Counted from the stretch's first letter, positions 1 to 8,411 are shown. The stretch: 64,000 bases of DNA from Acidovorax delafieldii (GCA_002377855.1 DFQQ01000018.1:153152-217151); one strand, 5' to 3'. A program made the numbers and translations. The notes: generated from the sequence alone by a model not told the origin.

Positions 1-448
1 ACAACAGCGCCATGAAAACCAGCGAAATGGGCGACTCCATCACCGCCCCGACGGCCGGGCTCGCCAAAAATTCCCGAATGGTGCGCAAATCGTGCATGGG
101 CTGGATGGTTCCGCCACCCAGGCGACGAAGATTGCCCGCGTAAATGCTGTCAAACACCCGATGGGCCAATATCTTGTCCAGCAACTCGCCCGCCTCGTGC
201 ATCGTTTCCGAGCGCGCCCAGTCCAACGTCTCCATCACCACGTAGGCTGGCACCACCATCAACGTCAGCATCCATAACGTCATGTGGCTGCGGCTGTTCA
301 CTACGCGGTCGTACACCTCCAGCATGTACACCGTGGGCACCAGCATCAGCAAACCGCCCAGCAACGCAAAGCCAAACGCTCTCCAATAAAACGGCGAGAG
401 CGACAGCACGACCATCTTCAGCTCGGTAGGGGGTTTCTTTTGACTCAT
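1..448 (-). CDS. Type I secretion system permease/ATPase, N-terminal part (cut by window edge)
   Basis: Only the first 149 codons are in the window; the frame runs off the left edge without a stop. The N-terminus has a hydrophobic segment, then YDRVVNSRSHMTL followed by a second hydrophobic stretch. This is the start of the transmembrane domain of PrtD/LapB/HlyB-type exporters. Such proteins pair with a membrane fusion protein and TolC to export RTX proteins without a periplasmic intermediate. The ATP-binding half lies outside the window. The start ATG (448-446) overlaps the stop of the upstream gene as ATGA, so the two are probably translationally coupled. The likely substrate is the large RTX/S-layer-like protein at 2320-6378. 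The family call is firm; the substrate is inferred from neighbourhood. Confidence 0.88.
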   Translation of the reverse strand, partial: MSQKKPPTELKMVVLSLSPFYWRAFGFALLGGLLMLVPTVYMLEVYDRVVNSRSHMTLWMLTLMVVPAYVVMETLDWARSETMHEAGELLDKILAHRVFDSIYAGNLRRLGGGTIQPMHDLRTIREFLASPAVGAVMESPISLVFMALL

Positions 449-1053
449 GCGACTTCTTCCACCATCAAATATTCAGGAATCTCACCGGGCACAGCATCTT
501 CCTGCACCCCACCGCCAGACAATGCTTCTGCATCACCCAGCCAAAAACTCAGTACAAACGTGTTGCCCCCCTCTCGGTTCAACACAATCTCACGCAGCTT
601 GGAGCCATGAAAGGCAGCCTCGTCCTCTGGCCCCAGAGCGAGGTGAAACCTCATTCGGCCATCCAGCGTGTACATTGACAAACGCCCGTCCTTCACACTG
701 AGTGTGTGCCGATCAAAGTACACCGGGCTCACATCCAGAAATCGCAGCAGCGGCAGGGGCTTGTCACCCCAGCGGGCCAGATTGAAGGGGCTGGTGGGGT
801 GCTGATATACCAAGCGACTAGAGCGCGAAACCGAGTAAATCGCGTTGCACACCATTTGCGACCCCATGGCCGGAAACTGCTCGCGCAGCCCCTTGTAAGC
901 CATGTGATGCAGCGCCACCCGGTTCCAGCAACGCGTGTCCCGCACCATGGGCGCCAGCGCGTTGCACACCCGGGCGAATTCCGCCTGCAAAACGCACAGC
1001 CGCTCAAACTGCTCAGGCGTGTGGGTCAGAGTAATGCGCAGCAGCTTGCTCAT
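445..1053 (-). CDS. TnpB N-terminal-like protein without RuvC nuclease domain, coupled to type I secretion gene
   Basis: 202 residues, start ATG at 1053. Residues 1-175 follow the N-terminal half of IS1341-type TnpB (the wedge and REC regions that bind the guide RNA). The successive matches are HTPEQFERL, then VCNALA, then YKGLREQFPAMGSQMVCNAI in the helical part, then YFDRHTLSV and MYTLDGRMRFHLALG in the beta part, then LREIVLNREGGNTFVLSFWL. In TnpB the RuvC domain begins just after this strand. Here the protein ends instead with about 25 acidic residues. No catalytic DED residues exist. The frame is intact and overlaps the secretion ABC gene by four bases (ATGA), which suggests a maintained, repurposed protein rather than a decaying transposon. 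RNA binding and a regulatory role for secretion are inference; the resemblance is from memory of the family. Confidence 0.68.
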   Translation of the reverse strand: MSKLLRITLTHTPEQFERLCVLQAEFARVCNALAPMVRDTRCWNRVALHHMAYKGLREQFPAMGSQMVCNAIYSVSRSSRLVYQHPTSPFNLARWGDKPLPLLRFLDVSPVYFDRHTLSVKDGRLSMYTLDGRMRFHLALGPEDEAAFHGSKLREIVLNREGGNTFVLSFWLGDAEALSGGGVQEDAVPGEIPEYLMVEEVA

Positions 1054-1563
1054 GGTAGGTGCGTGATTTTAGCTTCCTATATGAATTTTTTAACAAGCAC
1101 GCAGCGGCTTTTTTCGAAACGCTGTTTTGCGGCCACAGCACGCTCCGAAAAATCTGTCTCCGCACTGGCAAATGCGGACTGCACGCGCCAGGACGGCCAG
1201 AAAAACGCCTCCAGAAGAACAACCCTGCCCCGTTGAAGCTGAACTGGGTGATTTGGCACGCGTGTGCGGCAGGCCTGAGCATTTGAGCGGCCCACACAAC
1301 CAAACGAAGCGCCCCTGCCTAGGCTTTGATTCGCGTGCGGTACATATCGGGCGCGGCAAGAAACAACAACGGCGCCAAGGGAACTGCCTTGGACGCACTG
1401 GCCCACGATGCCGCAAAGCCAGAGCATCAAGGCACCGCCCTGCACCCCACCAAAAGCCCGCAGACGAGTTCTTGCACTCACCGCTCCATGGAGCCCAGAC
1501 AACACGGCGCTGCATACACCACAGAGCGGCAAAGCCGCACACATTGGTACTGGCGAAAACTGC

Positions 1564-1620
1564 CGCATCGCTACTATTTCGATAGCTGCTACCGCCTATC
1601 AAATAAGCTCTAGCGGCCAA
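1564..1620 (+). repeat. Dispersed palindromic repeat, copy 1
   Basis: This copy has GCTACTATTTCGATAGCT, then CTACCGCCTATCAAATAAGC and TAGCGGCC. It shares the layout of the copy at 1791: an AT-rich segment ending ATAGCT, a GCGCTT-like arm, an 8-10 base loop, and a returning AAGCGC-like arm. Confidence 0.7.
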
Positions 1621-1790
1621 TTTCACCTAAAAATATCGCTTGCGGCGACACCTCCGCGCCGATGGCTGCACAAACCAGCGGTTAAGCCCGCAATCACCGC
1701 CCGCCTGCATGCATGCAAAGCCATTACACCGAAGCAACGCGGCGATGAACGCACTACAGAGCTACAACCACCGAGCACGTATAGCACCTA

Positions 1791-1850
1791 CATCGCTACT
1801 ATTTTCATAGCTACCACCGCTTACCACATGAGCGCTTAGTAGCAATTTTG
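1791..1850 (+). repeat. Dispersed palindromic repeat, copy 2
   Basis: Contains TCGCTACTATTTTCATAG, identical over 18 bases to the copy inside rfbD (21050-21118), then an arm pair around CGCTTACCACATGAGCG. It lies in the non-coding gap upstream of the TnpB-like gene. Confidence 0.75.
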
Positions 1851-1866
1851 TTTAAATTCATTTACA

Positions 1867-1907
1867 GCCAGCGGTATTTGCCCCGGTATCGCTGCGCTAC
1901 CGCTGGC
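1867..1907. other. 10-bp perfect inverted repeat (hairpin)
   Basis: GCCAGCGGTA at 1867-1876 is matched by TACCGCTGGC at 1898-1907 around a 21-base loop. It lies 60 bases past the stop of the DUF6447 gene on the minus strand. No run of T follows, so it is a poor intrinsic terminator. It could be a processing or attenuation structure, or part of a non-coding RNA. Confidence 0.5.
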
Positions 1908-1966
1908 AGCATCGCAACCTCATCGTTGGCTGCGGACATTCCGATACGCCACACCCCGCCAACCAA

Positions 1967-2200
1967 TCAGTGAACCACGTTGGCCCCAGGCGGGTTGCCG
2001 GCAGCACCCTCGCCGCGCGGTAAGTTTTCTACCAAAGTTTTGGCATACACATCGCGGGCCAGCTGAATCATGGCTTGCTCTGCACGCAGTTGCTCCAGGC
2101 GCGTATCAGCGGCCATGACGTTGGTGGCCATCTTTTGCGCGGTATCGTTCAGCGCATCAAAGTCGTAGTCTTTGCCAGAAATGGTGATGGTCTTGCCCAT
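1967..2200 (-). CDS. Small DUF6447-family protein
   Basis: 77 residues starting MGKTITISGKDYDFDALND. It continues with a predicted helical segment rich in Ala, Gln and Leu (roughly residues 20-60), and a flexible Gly/Pro tail. I recognise the DUF6447 pattern, a short protein often found beside type I-secreted RTX/S-layer proteins; its function is unknown. A good ribosome binding site (AAAGGAGA) precedes the ATG at 2200. The gene lies just after the terminator of the S-layer-like gene, so it may be expressed at a low level by read-through. A role as a secretion accessory or chaperone is only suggested by position. Confidence 0.7.
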   Translation of the reverse strand: MGKTITISGKDYDFDALNDTAQKMATNVMAADTRLEQLRAEQAMIQLARDVYAKTLVENLPRGEGAAGNPPGANVVH

Positions 2201-2238
2201 GGTGTTGCTTTCTCCTTTTGTTCAACAGGCTTCGCCCA

Positions 2239-2276
2239 TAAAAAAACCCCACCCTTTTGCAAGGGCGGGGTTTTGC
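2239..2276 (-). terminator. Rho-independent terminator after the S-layer-like gene
   Basis: On the minus strand a 12-bp GC-rich stem (2245-2256 with 2261-2272, one mismatch) is closed by a GCAA loop and followed by TTTTTTT. It lies 45 bases past the stop of the S-layer-like gene and about 40 bases before the DUF6447 start. A second small hairpin (CCTCAC-CGAA-GTGAGG, 2291-2306) lies between it and the stop. Confidence 0.9.
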
Positions 2277-2319
2277 GGTTGCAAACACCCCCTCACCGAA
2301 GTGAGGAGGGTATTGGCAA

Positions 2320-5300
2320 TTAGGCAACCAACACGTCGGTGAAGTTCACCGAGTGGCCAAAGTCCACAGTGCCGATCAGTTGAGCGGCAGTGAAGTCCTT
2401 GTTGGTGTTGGTAGCTGTAGCAGCGAACGACAGTTCGAAGGCCAGGTATTCACCTTCGTTGGCGTTGTTTTGTACCAGCACCACAGCCTTGCCAACACCA
2501 CCCACCAGAGTGTTGGCGGTGTAGGTGTTCACTGCGTCCAGCGTAGCGGAAGTGATACCAGCATAGTTGGCAGCGCCAGTGTTGGCGCTGTTCACTGCAG
2601 CCAGCAGCTTCTCAGCCGTCAGACCTGCGAAAGTGTCTGTCGTTGTGAACACGCCGTTCAGCACGGACACCGAGTTGGCATCAGCAGCTGCGTCAGTGTT
2701 CAGAGTGATGTTGATTTCACGTTGCGATTCCACCGAGCCGCTGGCGCTTTCCTTGCCATTCAGGTACGCATTGAAGTCCAGCAGATCGCGAGAAGCAACC
2801 ACTGTGTCTTCAAAGTTCACGATGGTGTTCTTGCCAAGGTTGTAGCCTGTGAACACCACGGTGTCGTTGCTGTTGGCGCCAGTGCCCAGAACGGCCACAT
2901 CATTGCCTGCACCCAGGTCAATGGTGTTGTCGCTTTCAGCAGCGCTGATGGTACCGTTGCCAAAGCCCGAAAGCAGGCTGGAGGCAAACGAGGCGTTGGT
3001 CGTGTTGGTGACGTCGGTGTTAGCTGCGCCAGTGAAGGTCACAGTAGAACCGGACACCGTTGCGCTGTCGTAACCAGCAGCCACGGCTTGGGCTTGGAAC
3101 GCAGCAGCGATCTGAGCGGAAGTTTCGCCACCAACGAAAGCTGGCAGAGCGATAACTGCAGCGTTAGGCGCTGTCCATGTATAGACTTCACCAGCTTGGG
3201 CCGTGCCTGTGAACGCCACTGTCACAACTTCCGTTGCAGCAGGCGTGCCAGGAATAGCAGCCACGCCTTGCGTCGTGACAGTCATTGCGCCGCCGCCAGT
3301 GCCGGTTTCTACCAAGTCGGCCACATTGCCAGTCAGCGTAGAGGTGAACACTACATCAGCGCCATTGACTGCAGCTGCGTAGTTGGCCAACACACCGGTC
3401 TTCGTGATCGAGACAGGAGCTGCGCCTGTCAAGGCAGTTTGCACTTCTGCAGCAGTTGCACCAGCACCGCCAGCCGTCAGGGTCACGCCATCGATGATGA
3501 TGGTTTCGCCAGCCAGCAGAGCTGCGGGGGTGAACGTAGCCACTTCAAACACAGGAGGCGTAGCACCGATACCAGCCGAGCCGTTGGTCACAACATTGAC
3601 CGTGGCTGTCAATGTGCTGCCGCTGGTTTGAGCCAGAGCACCGTGGTCAACGCCCACACCGGTGACGGAGTTAGCAAAGTTCACAGTGGCTGTGTTGGCA
3701 GCCAGCACGTCAGCAGCGGTAGCTGCGGAGTTCTTGGCGAATGCCTTGTAAGCGGCCAGAACGTCGGCAGCCACGGTAGCGCCTTGGCTGGAGGACACCA
3801 CGATTTCCAGATCGTTAGCAGCGAATGTGCCGTCGATTTTGGAAGTGATGTTCAGCGTGCTGGCCGGGCCGTCTTCAGCCACCAGCAGCTTGCTCAGCAC
3901 TGCGTCGTTGTTGATAGCCGCCTTGATGGCTTGGTTGATGTGGTACTGGGTCACAGCGTAGTTAGCGCCTGTGGGGACATCCACAACTACCTCAAAGCCG
4001 TTTTGATAGGCAGTTGCCACAGCGTCAGCAGCAGGAGCGCCAGGGATACCTGTCACACCGCCACCAGCCAAGGTGCCAGGAGCAAACGAAACAGTCACCT
4101 TGCCACCCACCAGGAAGGCGGTGGGCACTGTGCCAGCCAGAGGATCAGCATTGAAGCCAGACTGGTTCACCACCCACTTGGCGCCGATATTGCCAGAGTT
4201 GTCAGCGTACACAGTGTCGTCGCCTGTGCCAGCAGTGATCTTGACATCGCCCCAGCCTGGAGTCTTGATGGTGTCGTTGCCAGCACCACCGTCGATGGAC
4301 AGGTTCTTCAGGGTCTTCTGGTTGGCGTACCAGTTGGCTGTTTGGCCAGAAGTGTTCACTTCCAGAGTCAGGGCGTCGTTGCCGGCGCCACCGTTCAGGC
4401 TGAACGTGAAGTCTTCACGGCCAGTTTGCAGGTTGCGGGCCACAGTGGTGCCAGCGTCCAGACGAACAGCGATGGTGTCGTTGTTCAGACCGCCGGTGTA
4501 CACGAAGTTGGCGTTGTCTGTACCTGGTTGGGCAGCCGCGCCGTCCTTCAGGTTCAGGTACTTCTCGATCGAACGCTCGCTGATGTGAGCATCGAAGTCC
4601 AGCTTGCCACGGAAAGCGGAGCCGTCGATCACGCGCACGTCGGTAAAACCGTAAGCACCATGGTTCACGCCAGGGGCAGCCAGCGTATCGATGCCTGGCA
4701 GTGCGTTGTTGCCCACGCCGTCGTTAGGCTGCTCGAAGCCACGCACGGTCAGGTTGCCAGCGTCCTTGGCGTTTTCGTTGTAAGCGTTGTCAACGCGTGT
4801 GGTCACGCCGCTGGTCAGCACCACTTCACGCAACGTGTTGTTGGTGGAGTTAATGGTTTGCAGCTTGCTGTTGTCCTGCACTTCGATCAGGAACTTTTGC
4901 ACGCCCTTGGATGTGGATGTTTCGCCAACAGACAGGCCGCCCACCACCAAGTCGCCGCCAGTGGAGCCACGGCCCACGTCGTCGAGGATGATGTTGGAAG
5001 TCACCAGTTCGGTGGCAGTAGCGCCGCCCACGGTGTATGCAGTGTGCAGGCCAGAGATGGCAGGCACGGTTTCGGTAGCAGTCCAGCCGGAGCCAGCAGG
5101 TGTGCTGAATGTGATGTTGCCCTTGGCAGCCAACACGATTTCAGTGCCTTGCACTTGTGCGCCCGTCACCGAGTCTGGCACGGTATAGGTTGCGCCTGTG
5201 GACACAGTCACGCCACCGGCACCGAACACGGCGTCTGCAGCAGCTTGCAACGCAGCAACCATTTCGGGGAACGTTTGTGCATTCTGGATGGCAGCCGATT

Positions 5301-6378
5301 CCAGCTTGACCGACACAGGGGCTGCGCCATTGAGCGAGTACGAGAAGGTGAAAGCACCGTATGGGCTGTCCTTCAGGGGAGCGTTGCCCAGCGATGTGTT
5401 GTAAGTGTCCAGCACGCGCAGGTTGATTTGCGAGGAGGAGCTGCTCACGTTGCGCAGGCTGTTTTGGTCGAAGTACACACCGTAGTCCACGTTACCGGGG
5501 TCGGTTTCGCGCATGACGATGGTGATGTCCTTGGTGATCTGGTTGTTGGCGATGCGCACATCTTCAACGATCAGGTCAGCACGGCTGTTGCTGTTTTCGA
5601 TGGTGGTGAAACCAGTGATGTTGGTCACGTTGGTGTTGAAGTCCACCTTGACGATTTGTTCGTCAGCAACGTTGTTGTCGCCAGAGTCAGTCGTGCGGTG
5701 TTGGGCTTGGAACTGCAGATGCTCAACGTCAGAGATGGTGGGAGCCACCACGCCAGACACTTGGGCCTTCAGGGTGTCGAAGCCAGCGCCGCCGTTCACG
5801 CGGTCAGCGTTGTCAAAGGTGCCTTGCACGGCGATGAAGGTGTCGTCGCCTTCGGTGCCAGCGCGGTTGTTGCTGGAAGCGTCCAGACGGAATTCGGTGT
5901 TGACTTCGCCGAAGGCCACGTCAGAAGTGCCAGCGCTGGCGGAGTAGCCAGTTGCTTGGGCGATCTTGACGTTCCACGCCTTGGCGGCTGCGCCGAACAC
6001 CACGTCGTTGGTGAAGTTGTTAGACCAGACGGCCAGCACATCAGCAATGGCTTTGCCTTGCTGGCCCAGGGGGGCCGCAGCGTTCAGGGCCGCTGTCACG
6101 CTGGCCACGGCATCAGACACGTTGGTAGCACTCAGACCATAACGACCAGCCACGATACCTGCATTGGCAACCACGATGGCGGCCACTTGTGCGGAGGTCA
6201 TGGAGGCGAAAGGAGCGTAGTAACCGTTCAGAACAGTGTTGAGACCGCTTACGCCGTTAGCGCTGTTCGTTTGCACGTCTGCCAAGACGGCGCTGTTTGT
6301 TGCTGAACCCAGCTTCACGCCGTACAGGCCAGCAGCGTAACGAGCTACCGTGATTTGGGTGGTCGGGATGATCGCCAT
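2320..6378 (-). CDS. Large RTX / S-layer-like protein, type I secretion substrate
   Basis: 1352 residues, no cysteine, rich in Ala, Thr, Val, Asn and Gly, strongly acidic, with no N-terminal signal peptide. All this fits an S-layer or RTX surface protein exported by type I secretion. RTX-like calcium-binding motifs appear around residues 185-215 (GTEGDDTF, NGGAGFDTL), in the middle (NGGAGNDALTL, DGGAGNDTIKT, AGTGDDTVYA) and near the C-terminus (DLGAGNDVAVLGTG). The C-terminal 60 residues carry the hydrophobic/acidic pattern expected of an uncleaved secretion signal (AQLIGTVDFGHSVNFTDVLVA). I chose the ATG at 6378 because GGAGAAAAT precedes it; an upstream in-frame ATG at 6459 lies before the predicted transcription start. 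It forms a unit with the secretion ABC, TnpB-like and DUF6447 genes. The promoter carries a CRP-type site. Whether it forms a true paracrystalline layer cannot be told from sequence. Confidence 0.87.
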   Translation of the reverse strand: MAIIPTTQITVARYAAGLYGVKLGSATNSAVLADVQTNSANGVSGLNTVLNGYYAPFASMTSAQVAAIVVANAGIVAGRYGLSATNVSDAVASVTAALNAAAPLGQQGKAIADVLAVWSNNFTNDVVFGAAAKAWNVKIAQATGYSASAGTSDVAFGEVNTEFRLDASSNNRAGTEGDDTFIAVQGTFDNADRVNGGAGFDTLKAQVSGVVAPTISDVEHLQFQAQHRTTDSGDNNVADEQIVKVDFNTNVTNITGFTTIENSNSRADLIVEDVRIANNQITKDITIVMRETDPGNVDYGVYFDQNSLRNVSSSSSQINLRVLDTYNTSLGNAPLKDSPYGAFTFSYSLNGAAPVSVKLESAAIQNAQTFPEMVAALQAAADAVFGAGGVTVSTGATYTVPDSVTGAQVQGTEIVLAAKGNITFSTPAGSGWTATETVPAISGLHTAYTVGGATATELVTSNIILDDVGRGSTGGDLVVGGLSVGETSTSKGVQKFLIEVQDNSKLQTINSTNNTLREVVLTSGVTTRVDNAYNENAKDAGNLTVRGFEQPNDGVGNNALPGIDTLAAPGVNHGAYGFTDVRVIDGSAFRGKLDFDAHISERSIEKYLNLKDGAAAQPGTDNANFVYTGGLNNDTIAVRLDAGTTVARNLQTGREDFTFSLNGGAGNDALTLEVNTSGQTANWYANQKTLKNLSIDGGAGNDTIKTPGWGDVKITAGTGDDTVYADNSGNIGAKWVVNQSGFNADPLAGTVPTAFLVGGKVTVSFAPGTLAGGGVTGIPGAPAADAVATAYQNGFEVVVDVPTGANYAVTQYHINQAIKAAINNDAVLSKLLVAEDGPASTLNITSKIDGTFAANDLEIVVSSSQGATVAADVLAAYKAFAKNSAATAADVLAANTATVNFANSVTGVGVDHGALAQTSGSTLTATVNVVTNGSAGIGATPPVFEVATFTPAALLAGETIIIDGVTLTAGGAGATAAEVQTALTGAAPVSITKTGVLANYAAAVNGADVVFTSTLTGNVADLVETGTGGGAMTVTTQGVAAIPGTPAATEVVTVAFTGTAQAGEVYTWTAPNAAVIALPAFVGGETSAQIAAAFQAQAVAAGYDSATVSGSTVTFTGAANTDVTNTTNASFASSLLSGFGNGTISAAESDNTIDLGAGNDVAVLGTGANSNDTVVFTGYNLGKNTIVNFEDTVVASRDLLDFNAYLNGKESASGSVESQREINITLNTDAAADANSVSVLNGVFTTTDTFAGLTAEKLLAAVNSANTGAANYAGITSATLDAVNTYTANTLVGGVGKAVVLVQNNANEGEYLAFELSFAATATNTNKDFTAAQLIGTVDFGHSVNFTDVLVA

Positions 6379-6439
6379 TAGATTTTCTCCACATGGAATT
6401 GAAATTAACCAAACGCCCAATGCGCCTGATTCGGTTGGC

Positions 6440-6483
6440 AGTATAAGGAAAGGGGCCAACCTGGGGATGTGATTGTCATCACA
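6440..6483 (-). promoter_or_regulatory. CRP-type operator and -10 box of the S-layer-like gene
   Basis: TGTGATTGTCATCACA at 6468-6483 is a perfect TGTGA-N6-TCACA palindrome. On the minus strand a TATACT -10 box lies at 6445-6440, giving a transcription start near 6434. The palindrome centre (6475.5) is then at about -41.5, the classical class II activator position. There is no good -35 box, as expected for an activator-dependent promoter. The 5' leader would be about 56 bases. Confidence 0.75.
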
Positions 6484-6944
6484 CGCAACGCATCAATTTG
6501 TGAAACGTCGCTTTTTGACAGTTTTTTTGGGTCTGTCTTCCACGCGCATGAGTGTATCCAAAGGCCGTCGTTTGCGGGGAGGCTTGCTGGTGGCAGGTGC
6601 TTTACCGTGAGTAGGGGGTGTTGTGCAGGCGTAGCACTGCCTTGGCTGCACTGAGGCACTGCGGTTTGGGAAGCACCAACGTGAGCGCTGCTCCCGCAGT
6701 TTGACCCGAGGCTGGATAAAACCCGCGCAAGGCGTTGCAAATATGCGACACAGGCCCCTACAACGACGCATAGTTGAGGCAACTCTGCTCGCCCCCTCGA
6801 AAACCAGGGAGCTAGCTGCAAATTTAATAGCAGCTTGCGCTTATCCAATGAGTACTGCGGGGGACTCTGAGAGAAAAAAACTGCAAGTGATACCCGAGCA
6901 TCAATTGAGTGGACTCGGCAAACACACGCCCGCTTCGCGACTAC
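6484..6944. other. 461-bp intergenic stretch between S-layer promoter and TPR-barrel gene
   Basis: It holds one copy of the dispersed repeat (6811-6862). A minus-strand frame (6771-6493) would end in a very basic tail (PPRKRRPL, PKKTVKKRRF). It has no ribosome binding site that I can identify and resembles nothing I know, so I do not call it a gene. Nothing else stands out. Confidence 0.4.
6811..6862 (+). repeat. Dispersed palindromic repeat, copy 3
   Basis: Shows AATTTAATAGCAGCTTGCGCTT followed after a short loop by a degenerate second arm (GAGTACTGCGGGG). It matches the rbsA copy read on the minus strand. Confidence 0.65.
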
Positions 6945-8411
6945 TCAGGGCCAAGTCCAACGGAGCCCAGTTTGTGTAGCGCTGCGACTGGAGACGAAAG
7001 CCTGCAGGTTGCTGCGTTGTTGGGTGTATTCCACACTACCAAACCAATGGGGGCTGCCGAAAGCGGGCCAGTCGAGCTGGCGACTTGCTTCGAGCCGCCA
7101 AGAGTGCCGCAATATACGCCGCTGAGCGTTGCGCAAAAGCAACGGACTGTAGCCTTCCGCGTCTTGCTGGTGCTGCACGCCGTATTCGGTTTGCACGTCG
7201 TAAGCTCCTTGGCGGGTGTGCCATTGCACGCGCAGCTCGCTTTGTTGCTGGGTGCCGCCAGCGCGGTTGGGGTCACGGGCTCTGTCTGCTCCCACCCTCA
7301 GTTGGACGTTGATGCTGTCTTGCCTTTGGCAGACCAGGGTGAGCAAGCCACCTTGGTAATACCCGTTGAGGGTGCGGTTGCCTGGAAAGGCACGCCCTTC
7401 TACCTCAATGCCTGCGGCGGTGCGGCAACTGGTATCTGCCCTGGTGTGCAACCATTGGTGCTGCGCGCCCATGCGCTGGCTGCTGTAGAGCTTGCGCCCC
7501 CCCCAGTGCAGCTGGGTATGTGCTGCGCGGGCTATCCATTGCGAGGGCGCAACAGGGTCTTGCAGCCAAGTGGCGTGTGCTTCTAGTTGCTGGTATCGCG
7601 TGGCATGGCTTGCAGTGTGACGGGTGCGCCCCTCCACCTGGAACAGCCAAGCGTGGCGCTCGTGGGGCAAAAATCCGGTCCACTGGAGCGCAGTGGTGGC
7701 GGTGCCGCCTGACTGAGGCAAGAATGCGGGTGCGAGGGGAAGGCTCACATCCAGATCAGGGTAGGTGAGAGTGACGTTGGTGGTGGTTGTGGCGTTGTTG
7801 AGGTTGCTGTCCCCTCCCAAGGCTTGGCTCAGCATGACTTTGGAATAAAAACCGTTAGCCGGGGTTGGCGCGCCTGAAGCAGTGTGCCGCTGAACCAGCA
7901 ACAGCTGGAAGTCCATCAATGCGGCCAGATGCGCAGGCAAGTCCGGCATAGCACGCAGAGTGCCGAGGATGTTGAAGGCGGAGTCCGTATCGCCAGCGGC
8001 CAGCAAGGCTTGGGCGTAATCCAGTTGAGTACCCAGGTGGTCTGGATCAAGCAGCAGGGAGCGTTCAAGTGCCTCGGTGGCCGCGACCGGGTTGTGCTGC
8101 TGCAGCAGCCACTGACCGTAATGCCGGTAGTAACCCGCGCTGCGCAGGCAAAGAGGCTCCAAATTGGTGAAGTGCTCCTGGGCGGAAAGGGTCTCAACGG
8201 GCAGGGGTTGCTCGCACTGTGGTGGCACCGGAGCATGGATGGCAGACGTTTGGGCTGCCGCTGAGCCCCACCCAAGTCCGATAGCCATCAGGCACTGCAA
8301 CGACCGGAGGGCGAATGTTTGGCCAGAATGGGTGGATGCCGTATTGGTGATGACACCCACCTGCTCTCCGCCCCCGATGCGGGCCGGAGATTTTTCTGAT
8401 GGTGTGGTCAC
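6945..8411 (-). CDS. TPR-containing outer-membrane barrel protein (Slam/DUF560-like)
   Basis: 488 residues. A long polar leader (1-32) precedes a hydrophobic segment ending SAAAQTSA (about 33-55), which reads as a signal peptide. Residues 95-180 look like TPR helices (YGQWLLQQHNPVAATEALERSL, ALLAAGDTDSAFNIL; the first quoted in part from a longer helix pair). From about residue 185 the sequence alternates polar and aromatic residues to a C-terminal GLRWTWP, typical of an outer-membrane beta-barrel. The layout matches surface lipoprotein assembly modifier (Slam/DUF560)-type proteins. The start overlaps the cyclase stop as ATGA, and FecR, cyclase and this gene form one operon. A role in surface export or sensing is inferred. 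The family assignment is by architecture only. Confidence 0.62.
   Translation of the reverse strand: MTTPSEKSPARIGGGEQVGVITNTASTHSGQTFALRSLQCLMAIGLGWGSAAAQTSAIHAPVPPQCEQPLPVETLSAQEHFTNLEPLCLRSAGYYRHYGQWLLQQHNPVAATEALERSLLLDPDHLGTQLDYAQALLAAGDTDSAFNILGTLRAMPDLPAHLAALMDFQLLLVQRHTASGAPTPANGFYSKVMLSQALGGDSNLNNATTTTNVTLTYPDLDVSLPLAPAFLPQSGGTATTALQWTGFLPHERHAWLFQVEGRTRHTASHATRYQQLEAHATWLQDPVAPSQWIARAAHTQLHWGGRKLYSSQRMGAQHQWLHTRADTSCRTAAGIEVEGRAFPGNRTLNGYYQGGLLTLVCQRQDSINVQLRVGADRARDPNRAGGTQQQSELRVQWHTRQGAYDVQTEYGVQHQQDAEGYSPLLLRNAQRRILRHSWRLEASRQLDWPAFGSPHWFGSVEYTQQRSNLQAFVSSRSATQTGLRWTWP

Larger units (their letters stand above)
1054..1966. other. 913-bp stretch without a credible gene
   Basis: Open frames on both strands here have no recognisable domain and no consistent codon use, so I call no protein. 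It contains two copies of the dispersed palindromic repeat (1564-1620 and 1791-1850) and a 10-bp perfect inverted repeat (1867-1907). It separates the DUF6447 gene from the TnpB-like gene, all on the minus strand. A promoter for the TnpB-like/secretion pair must lie in it or upstream. On the minus strand an AT-rich stretch around 1070-1100 with TTGTTA and TAAAAT is a weak candidate. A structured RNA is possible but not shown. Confidence 0.5.

Noticed and set aside
445..1053. Intact IS200/IS605-family transposon
   Set aside because: No TnpA gene, no RuvC domain, no zinc ribbon and no recognisable element ends; only the N-terminal TnpB-like part is present, in an operon.
1077..1626. Overlapping minus-strand frames of 163 and 178 codons in the gap upstream of the TnpB-like gene
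   Set aside because: No ribosome binding site, no domain, Cys-rich odd composition and mutual overlap; treated as non-coding.
2353..6306. A 1317-codon open frame on the plus strand, antisense to the S-layer-like gene
   Set aside because: Its product is Cys/His/Val-rich without any domain. The openness follows from the codon use of the real gene, which avoids the codons that would read as stops on the other strand.
6405..6848. Minus-strand frames of 147 and 92 codons upstream of the S-layer-like gene
   Set aside because: They run through the S-layer promoter and CRP site. The basic tail of the 92-codon frame is curious, but nothing supports translation.
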